Below, one piece after another: positions 58,977-64,000 of a DNA stretch of 64,000 nucleotides. A program made the translations under genes and the position numbers. The stretch is from Clostridiales bacterium. Its GTDB lineage: Bacteria > Bacillota > Clostridia > Oscillospirales > Oscillospiraceae. Below the pieces are notes generated by a model. It ran no database searches. It saw only the letters and a list, made by a program, of their open reading frames with translations, and was not told where the DNA came from. The stretch spans positions 1 to 64,000 of the forward strand of contig SFPN01000009.1 of the NCBI GenBank assembly GCA_004551945.1, written 5' to 3'. The stretch's first letter is position 1, and each line of letters opens with the position of its first letter.

Positions 58977-60395
58977 TTACAGGTCGTAATACATGGAGAA
59001 CTCAGCGGGAGTGGGGATGCGCTCGATGGCTTCCAGCTCTCCCCGCTTCTTCTGAATCCAAATCTGGATGAGCCGCTCCGGGAACACGCCGCCGCGGGTC
59101 AGGTACGCGTGGTCCTTCTCCAGGGCGTCCAGAGCCTCGCCCAGGGACTTGGGCAGGCTGTCGATCTTGGCCTTCTCCTCGTCGGACAGCTCGAAGAGGT
59201 TGAAGTCATAGGGACCCCAGCCCTTTTCGTGGGGGGCAATCTGGTTGCGGATGCCGTCCAGGCCGGCCATGAGGATAGCAGCGAAGGCGTAGTAGGGGTT
59301 GCAGGTGGCGTCGGGGTTGCGCAGCTCAAAGCGCTTGTTCTTGGGGGCCTTGGCATAGGCGGGGATGCGCACCACGGCGCTGCGGTTGGCCATGGCGTAG
59401 CCGATGGTCACAGGGGCCTCAAAGCCGGGCACCAGGCGCTTGTAGGAGTTGGTGGAGGGATTGGTGATGGCGCACAGGGAGCCCGCGTGCTGGAGCATGC
59501 CGCCGATGAACCACAGGGCGGTCTGGCTCAGTTGGCCGTACCCCTTCTCGTCATAGAACACCGGCTCGCCGTTCTTGAACAGCTGCATGTGCACGTGCAT
59601 GCCGCTGCCAGCCTCCCCTGCCACGGGCTTGGGCATGAAGGTGGCGGTGCGGCCCTCCTGGGCGGCGGCGTTTTTGATGATATACTTGGCTACCATGGTG
59701 TTGTCCGCCATCTGGGTCATCTCGCCCAGCTCCACTTCCACCTCCAGCTGGCCGCAGCCGCCCACCTCGGTGTGGTGGTACTTGACCTTGACGCCCCACT
59801 CCTCCATCATGAGACAGATGCGGTTGCGCAGGTCCTGGTTCACGTCCAGGGGCAGGCTGGTGTGGTAACCGGCCTTGTGGCGAACCTGATAGCCGTTGTT
59901 GTTGTTGGACCACTCCGCCTGGCAGGCCTCAATCTCAAAGCCGGAGCTCTGGGGGTCGGTGGAGTAAGCCACGTCGTCGAAGATATAGAACTCATACTCG
60001 GGGCCGACGATCATCTCGTCTGCTACCCCCTCTTCCTTCATAAAGTCAATGGCCCGCTTGGCCACGTTCCGGGGGTACTGGTCGAAGGGACGGTTGGCGG
60101 GGCGGTCAATGATCATCACGTCGCCGATCATGGTCAGGGTGGGGACCTCAGCAAAGGGGTCAATGGTGGCGGAATCCAGGTCGGGGACAAAGACCATGTC
60201 GCTGCTCTCCACCGGGGCGTAGCCGTAGTTGGAGCCGTCGAAGCCGATGCCGTAGAGCATGGTGTCCTCGTTCAGACGGCCCACGGGGATGCTCAGGTGG
60301 CGCCATCTGCCGTCAATGTCCGTCATTTTAAAGTCGACAATCTTGATGTCCTTCTCCTCACACAGGGTCAGAATGTCCTGCAGCGTTTTCTTCAT
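58977..60395 (-). CDS. glnA: Glutamine synthetase, type I
   Basis: A 472-residue enzyme making glutamine from glutamate and ammonia. Active-site segments EYEFYIF, HTEVGGCGQLEVE, GSGMHVHMQLF, NPSTNSYKRLVPGFEAP and NPYYAFAAILMAGLDG are intact. In the place of the adenylylated Tyr of GSI-beta enzymes the sequence reads DFNLFELSDEE, so control by adenylylation is not expected. It is a single-gene unit with its own promoter. Confidence 0.96.
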   Translation of the reverse strand: MKKTLQDILTLCEEKDIKIVDFKMTDIDGRWRHLSIPVGRLNEDTMLYGIGFDGSNYGYAPVESSDMVFVPDLDSATIDPFAEVPTLTMIGDVMIIDRPANRPFDQYPRNVAKRAIDFMKEEGVADEMIVGPEYEFYIFDDVAYSTDPQSSGFEIEACQAEWSNNNNGYQVRHKAGYHTSLPLDVNQDLRNRICLMMEEWGVKVKYHHTEVGGCGQLEVEVELGEMTQMADNTMVAKYIIKNAAAQEGRTATFMPKPVAGEAGSGMHVHMQLFKNGEPVFYDEKGYGQLSQTALWFIGGMLQHAGSLCAITNPSTNSYKRLVPGFEAPVTIGYAMANRSAVVRIPAYAKAPKNKRFELRNPDATCNPYYAFAAILMAGLDGIRNQIAPHEKGWGPYDFNLFELSDEEKAKIDSLPKSLGEALDALEKDHAYLTRGGVFPERLIQIWIQKKRGELEAIERIPTPAEFSMYYDL

Positions 60396-60464
60396 GCTGG
60401 GGTCCTCCTTTGATTTCCTTCCATAGTATGCTCAGAGTTTCTCCATCTCTGAATCATACCCTTC

Positions 60465-60493
60465 ACGATACGAAGGAATTCCCCAATTGTCAA
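60465..60493 (-). promoter_or_regulatory. Promoter of glnA
   Basis: On the minus strand a perfect TTGACA, a 17-base spacer and TATCGT, about 70 bases before the start. Confidence 0.78.
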
Positions 60494-60533
60494 TATTATA
60501 TGAAATATTTTCACGGGAAAATAACTATAAAAT

Positions 60534-61655
60534 TCACCGGAGCGGTGAGTAGTCTGTCGGCAGGGTCACCGTAAAGGTGATCCGCTCCTCCGCGCTCTCG
60601 GCCCGGATGGTGCCGCCGTGAAGCTCCACAATCTCCTTGGCGATTGCCAGACCCAGCCCCGCTCCCCCGGAGGAGCTGGACCGTGAGGAGTCCAGGCGGA
60701 AGAACTGCTCAAACAGCCGATCCAGTTTTTCCGGTGGGATGGTGTGGCCGTGGTTCTCCACAAGGATGGAGACCTCCCCCTCCCCTGTTTTCAGCTCCAC
60801 CCGGATGAGGGTGCCCGGGTAGCTGTAGTTGATAGCGTTGCGCAGCAGGTTGTCAAAGACCCGCTCCAGCTTGTCCGGGTCGCAGACCACCACCACGTCG
60901 GGGGGCAGGGAGAGATCCCACACCAGGTCCATCTCTGCCAGAACCGGCTGGAACTCAAAGGTCACCTGCTCCAGCATCCGGGTCAGGTTGACCTCCTCCC
61001 GCTGCAGGGTCAGGTGGGTCAGGCTGAACCGGGTGATCTCGAAAAATTCGTTGATTAAGGTTTCCAGTCGCTCTGCCTTGTCCAGGGCGATGCCGGTGTA
61101 CTTGGCCCGCATGGCGGGTGAGAGCTCCGGCTCGTCCCGGAGCAGGGTCAGGTAGCCGATGATGCTGGTAAGGGGGGTTTTCAGGTCGTGGGCCAGGTAG
61201 ACAATGAGATCGTTTTTCCGCTGCTCCGCCTCCCGGGCGTGCATGGCGCTGCGCAAAGCACGCTCCCGCACCGCATTCAGCTCGTCCTGGATGCTCTCCA
61301 TGGGGGCGGACAGGCGGATGGGTGTCTCATCCGGGTTGGCCAGCTGTTCGGCGGCAGCAGTCACCTCGTCCAGGTAGTCCAGGGGCTTGGAAATATAATG
61401 ATAGGCCAGCACAAACATCCCCACCAGAATCAAGGGGCCTCCCCACAGAACCACGGTGGACTGCATGGCTTTCAGAAACCGGTACAGAGGGTCCTCCGGC
61501 TGCCAGATGAACAGCCGGCAGAAGATCCATGCCAGGAAGATGAGCAGGGCGAACCCCGCCAGCATCCCCAGAACGCTTAAAATGTACTGCATCAGAATCT
61601 GCCGGGAGATCTGACTATGCCGCCGGCGGTATCCTTTATACTTGGTGTTATTCAA
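60534..61655 (-). CDS. VanS-like sensor histidine kinase
   Basis: A 373-residue membrane kinase. Two membrane helices (about 22-50 and 68-88) frame a very short outer loop, followed by a HAMP-like linker, the phosphorylated His156 in YLAHDLKTPLTSIIGYL, and an ATPase domain with NLLRNAINYS, EQFFRLDSSRSSSSGGAGLGLAIAKEI. The core is close to VanS of glycopeptide resistance, but no van genes are near. It overlaps its regulator by eight bases. Confidence 0.9.
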   Translation of the reverse strand: MNNTKYKGYRRRHSQISRQILMQYILSVLGMLAGFALLIFLAWIFCRLFIWQPEDPLYRFLKAMQSTVVLWGGPLILVGMFVLAYHYISKPLDYLDEVTAAAEQLANPDETPIRLSAPMESIQDELNAVRERALRSAMHAREAEQRKNDLIVYLAHDLKTPLTSIIGYLTLLRDEPELSPAMRAKYTGIALDKAERLETLINEFFEITRFSLTHLTLQREEVNLTRMLEQVTFEFQPVLAEMDLVWDLSLPPDVVVVCDPDKLERVFDNLLRNAINYSYPGTLIRVELKTGEGEVSILVENHGHTIPPEKLDRLFEQFFRLDSSRSSSSGGAGLGLAIAKEIVELHGGTIRAESAEERITFTVTLPTDYSPLR

Positions 61656-62337
61656 TAGTATACCCCACCCCCCAGACGGTCTTGATAAACTTGGGCTTTC
61701 GGCTGGGCTCCTTCATTTTCTCCCGCAGGCGGGCGATGTGAGCCATCACGGTGTTGTTGCTGTCCATGTACTTTTCCTTCCAGACGGCCTCAAACAGCTC
61801 CTCGGAGGAGACCACCTTCCCCCGGTGCTCACACAGATACCAAAGAATGTTGAACTCAATGGGGGTCAGGGTGAGCTCCTCCCCGTTGAGGGTGCACTGG
61901 TGGCTGTCCTGGCAGATAAACAGCCCCCGGAAGTCGTGCTCGTTCCGGTCCTTGCCGTCCGGCGTGTTGTACCGGGTGTACCGGCGCAGCTGGGTCTTGA
62001 CCCGGGCCACCAGCTCCAGGGGGCTGAAGGGCTTGGTGATGTAGTCATCCGCTCCCAGGGTCAGGCCCATGATTTTATCGGTATCCTCCCCCTTTGCACT
62101 GAGCATCAGGATGGGGAAGAAATGCGTTTCCCGAATTTTTTGGCAGAGAGAGAACCCGTCCATGTCCGGCAGCATTACGTCCAGGATGGCCAGGCTCAGG
62201 GGCTGGGTCTCTACGATGGCCAGGGCATCAGCCCCGTTGTATGCCTTGAACACCGGGTAGCCTTCGTTTTTCAGATAGACCTCCACCAGGTCGGCAATCT
62301 CCCGCTCATCATCCACCACAAGGATACTGTGCTTCAT
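61648..62337 (-). CDS. VanR-like OmpR-family response regulator
   Basis: A 229-residue regulator. The receiver has acidic DDE at the start and the phosphorylated Asp53 (LAILDVMLPDMDG) with TKPF; the C-terminal winged HTH (LTPIEFNILWYLCEHRGKVVSSEELFEAVW, MAHIARLREKM, IKTVWGVGYTIE) is of the OmpR/PhoB type. It acts with the overlapping kinase. Targets are not visible; an AACGA-A-TCGTT repeat at about 62392-62402 upstream could be an autoregulatory site. Confidence 0.93.
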   Translation of the reverse strand: MKHSILVVDDEREIADLVEVYLKNEGYPVFKAYNGADALAIVETQPLSLAILDVMLPDMDGFSLCQKIRETHFFPILMLSAKGEDTDKIMGLTLGADDYITKPFSPLELVARVKTQLRRYTRYNTPDGKDRNEHDFRGLFICQDSHQCTLNGEELTLTPIEFNILWYLCEHRGKVVSSEELFEAVWKEKYMDSNNTVMAHIARLREKMKEPSRKPKFIKTVWGVGYTIE

Positions 62338-62483
62338 AATACCCTCTCTTTCTGTCGCGTGTGTTTGCCGCTATTTTATCACAGGTTTTTTAACGAATCG
62401 TTTTAAAAATCATACGAAATTATTACAATTTGGAATCAGTCTGCCAGATCCTCCAGCTCCTCCCGGCTTCCCAAAAAATTTCA

Positions 62484-62512
62484 TTGACGGGGGGAGAAAA
62501 TATCGCTATAAT
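62484..62512 (+). promoter_or_regulatory. Promoter of tRNA-Ser
   Basis: TTGACG, a 17-base spacer and a perfect TATAAT, ending 16 bases before the tRNA. Confidence 0.88.
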
Positions 62513-62528
62513 ACGAGAGAATCCTTAT

Positions 62529-62617
62529 GGAGACGTATCGAAGTGGTCATAACGGGGCTGACTCGAAATCAGTTTGCCGGTAACGGCACGTGGGTTCGAA
62601 TCCCACCGTCTCCGCCA
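62529..62617 (+). tRNA. tRNA-Ser (anticodon CGA)
   Basis: GGAGACG pairs with CGTCTCC; the anticodon loop CTCGAAA gives CGA (reads UCG); a long variable arm GCCG-GTAA-CGGC marks a class II serine tRNA; the T arm is GTGGG-TTCGAAT-CCCAC. Discriminator G and an encoded CCA end it. Confidence 0.97.
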
Positions 62618-62620
62618 GAA

Positions 62621-62650
62621 AATGCCGCGGCAAAGCCGCGGCATTGATTT
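62621..62650 (+). terminator. Terminator of tRNA-Ser
   Basis: AATGCCGCGGC pairs with GCCGCGGCATT around AAA, followed by GATTTTATCC. Confidence 0.88.
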
Positions 62651-62663
62651 TATCCCCTTCCGG

Positions 62664-62692
62664 TTGACACGGTGGTGCTCCTATGATATTAT
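62664..62692 (+). promoter_or_regulatory. Promoter of the PLP transsulfuration-family gene
   Basis: A perfect TTGACA, a 17-base spacer and TATTAT, about 55 bases before the start codon. Confidence 0.85.
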
Positions 62693-62746
62693 AACCGATA
62701 ACCATAGTATGTTAATGGGAATACAGAAAATAGCGAGGAAACCGAT

Positions 62747-63940
62747 ATGTCAAACAGCACAGACCGTGCAGCCTATGGCTTTGCCACCCGGGCTGTCCAT
62801 GTAGGAAATGAAATCGACAAAGACAGCGGGGCCATCAAGCGCCCCATCACCATGGGCAACAGCTACGCCCTGCCCTATGACCCCACGGATATGAACTGGT
62901 CCAGCGCCAGCGGAAACCTCTACACCCGCAACGGCGGCACCAACCAGAAGTACTTGCAGGAGCGCATCGCCTCCCTGGAAGGGGGCGAGGACTGCGTGGT
63001 GCTGGCCTCCGGCGTGGCTGCCCTCAGCGGCCTGTTTTTTGCCCTGCTGAACCAGGGGGACCATGTGATCTTCTCCAGCGTCACCTATATTGCCGTCTAC
63101 CGGCTTCTCAATGAGCTGTTCAACAACAAGTTTGGGGTGGAGACCACCATTGTGGACACCTCGGACCCTGCCAATGTGGAGGCGGCCATCCGCCCCAACA
63201 CCAAGCTCATCCACATCGAGACCCCGGGAAACCCCACTCTGACCATCTCCGACATCGCCGCCATTGCGGACATTGCCCACCGCCACGGGGCCCTGCTCAG
63301 CGTGGACAACACCTTCGCCTCCCCTTTTAACCAGCGGCCCATTGAGCTGGGGGAAGATTTCGCGGTGGAGAGCCTGACCAAGTACATTAACGGCCACGGG
63401 GACTCCATGGGCGGCGCCATCGTGGGGAAAACAGAATATCTGGACCAGATCCGGGCCCAGTCCCAGGTGAATCTGGGCGGGGCCATCAGCCCCTTCAACG
63501 CCTGGCTTATCATGCGGGGCTCTGTCACCCTGCCCCTGCGGATGCGCCAGCACAATGAAAACGCCATGCAGGTGGCCCGGTGGCTGGAGGCCCAGCCCGG
63601 CGTCCGCTTTGTGGCCTACCCGGGGCTGGAGAGCCATCGGGGCCACGAGGTGGCGAAAAAGCAGATGTCCCCCGGCTTTGGCGGCGTACTGTCCTTCGGC
63701 CTGAACGCAGATCATGACACCCACAACCGGTTTGTCAGCTACCTGAAGGTCATCACCTCTGCGGTCTCCCTGGGCCATGACGAGAGCCTCATCGTGTTCC
63801 TGGGTGAAAATGACGAGCGGCAGTATCTCTACCCGGAGGAATTTCACAAGGGCTTCTTCCGCTTCTCCGTGGGAATTGAGGATGCGGAGGATATCATCGA
63901 AGATCTCCGTCAGGCACTGGAACAAGTGGGCCTGCTGTGA
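62747..63940 (+). CDS. Cys/Met-metabolism PLP enzyme (cystathionine gamma-synthase/lyase family)
   Basis: A 397-residue PLP enzyme with Lys212 (ESLTKYINGHGD) as the cofactor lysine, the phosphate cup around YTRNGG and SGVAAL, and SVDNTFASP carrying the cofactor aspartate. Which of gamma-synthase, beta-lyase, gamma-lyase or acylhomoserine sulfhydrylase activity it has cannot be read from the sequence. ATG follows GAGGAA. Confidence 0.9.
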   Translation: MSNSTDRAAYGFATRAVHVGNEIDKDSGAIKRPITMGNSYALPYDPTDMNWSSASGNLYTRNGGTNQKYLQERIASLEGGEDCVVLASGVAALSGLFFALLNQGDHVIFSSVTYIAVYRLLNELFNNKFGVETTIVDTSDPANVEAAIRPNTKLIHIETPGNPTLTISDIAAIADIAHRHGALLSVDNTFASPFNQRPIELGEDFAVESLTKYINGHGDSMGGAIVGKTEYLDQIRAQSQVNLGGAISPFNAWLIMRGSVTLPLRMRQHNENAMQVARWLEAQPGVRFVAYPGLESHRGHEVAKKQMSPGFGGVLSFGLNADHDTHNRFVSYLKVITSAVSLGHDESLIVFLGENDERQYLYPEEFHKGFFRFSVGIEDAEDIIEDLRQALEQVGLL

Positions 63941-63980
63941 TATAATAATGTGATAGAATAAGAAGCAGGAGGAGGATGCC

Positions 63981-64000
63981 ATGAAGACATTTCCTGAGCT
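63981..64000 (+). CDS. Start of a further gene, cut by the window end
   Basis: ATG preceded by AGGAGGAGG gives MKTFPE before the window ends. It lies 40 bases after the PLP enzyme gene and is probably in the same transcript; too little is present to name it. Confidence 0.6.

Noticed and set aside
60534..62337. Part of a vancomycin-resistance cluster
   Set aside because: No vanH, vanA/B-type ligase, vanX or vanY adjoins; similarity is limited to the regulators.

Overview
The window is a GC-rich (roughly 60% by eye) chromosomal segment of a low-nutrient-style anaerobic Firmicute, most likely an endospore-forming clostridium of the Oscillospiraceae type (inference). The pointers are spoIIM, two complete Feo ferrous-iron systems with Cys-rich FeoB partners, clostridial queA-tgt-yajC order, AAGGAGG ribosome sites with frequent TTG/GTG starts, SLH-domain surface proteins, VanRS-like two-component genes and the paired TIGR03936/TIGR03960 radical SAM proteins. 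There is no rRNA, CRISPR array, prophage or insertion sequence; one tRNA (Ser-CGA) is present.

Layout. 1-2623: an 87-bp tandem duplication carrying promoter and ribosome-site elements, then a small DUF6110-type membrane protein and a P-type metal ATPase. 2690-10770 (minus): radical SAM pair, VTT membrane protein, YczE-type protein, DUF169 protein, two damaged GNAT acetyltransferases, an HTH regulator fused to a desulfoferrodoxin-like domain, and an NSS transporter. 10901-14509 (minus): rsmH, fused feoAB and a Cys-rich partner in one operon. 14630-24753 (mostly plus): TPP riboswitch-thiC-thiE, MATE pump, YfcE phosphodiesterase, FliB-like protein, CDP-alcohol transferase, a shortened GNAT, an AT-rich K+ channel gene, a minus-strand nuclease pair, thiD and trxB. 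24760-36292: a surface nucleotidase, SLH/lysozyme-like and SLH/M13 surface proteins, an SDR, a GntR-ABC operon, a thioesterase and asd/dapA. 36572-41376 (plus): queA-tgt-yajC, TIGR04086, spoIIM and a Xer recombinase with a strong dif-like site directly upstream.

41413-62337 is almost entirely minus: ligA-arsR, a methionine gamma-lyase family protein, three tandem M42 aminopeptidases, murD, the complete panG-panB-panC-panD-coaBC-coaX pantothenate/CoA operon, a second Feo operon (feoA-feoA-feoB-Cys-rich) divergent from an iron-type DtxR regulator, glutamine synthetase and a VanRS-like pair. The tail (plus) holds tRNA-Ser, a PLP transsulfuration-family enzyme and the first codons of another gene.

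How it fits together. Gene direction converges on the dif-like site at 40332-40359 more strongly from the right than from the left, so this may be the replication terminus. Iron handling is duplicated: feoAB is tied to rsmH, while the second Feo operon and dtxR share TTAG-type palindromes. The most interesting leads are the dif/Xer module, the DUF6110-ATPase pair (which resembles the actinobacterial PacL-CtpC metal-efflux arrangement), the DtxR operator set, and the HTH-desulfoferrodoxin regulator with one missing iron ligand.
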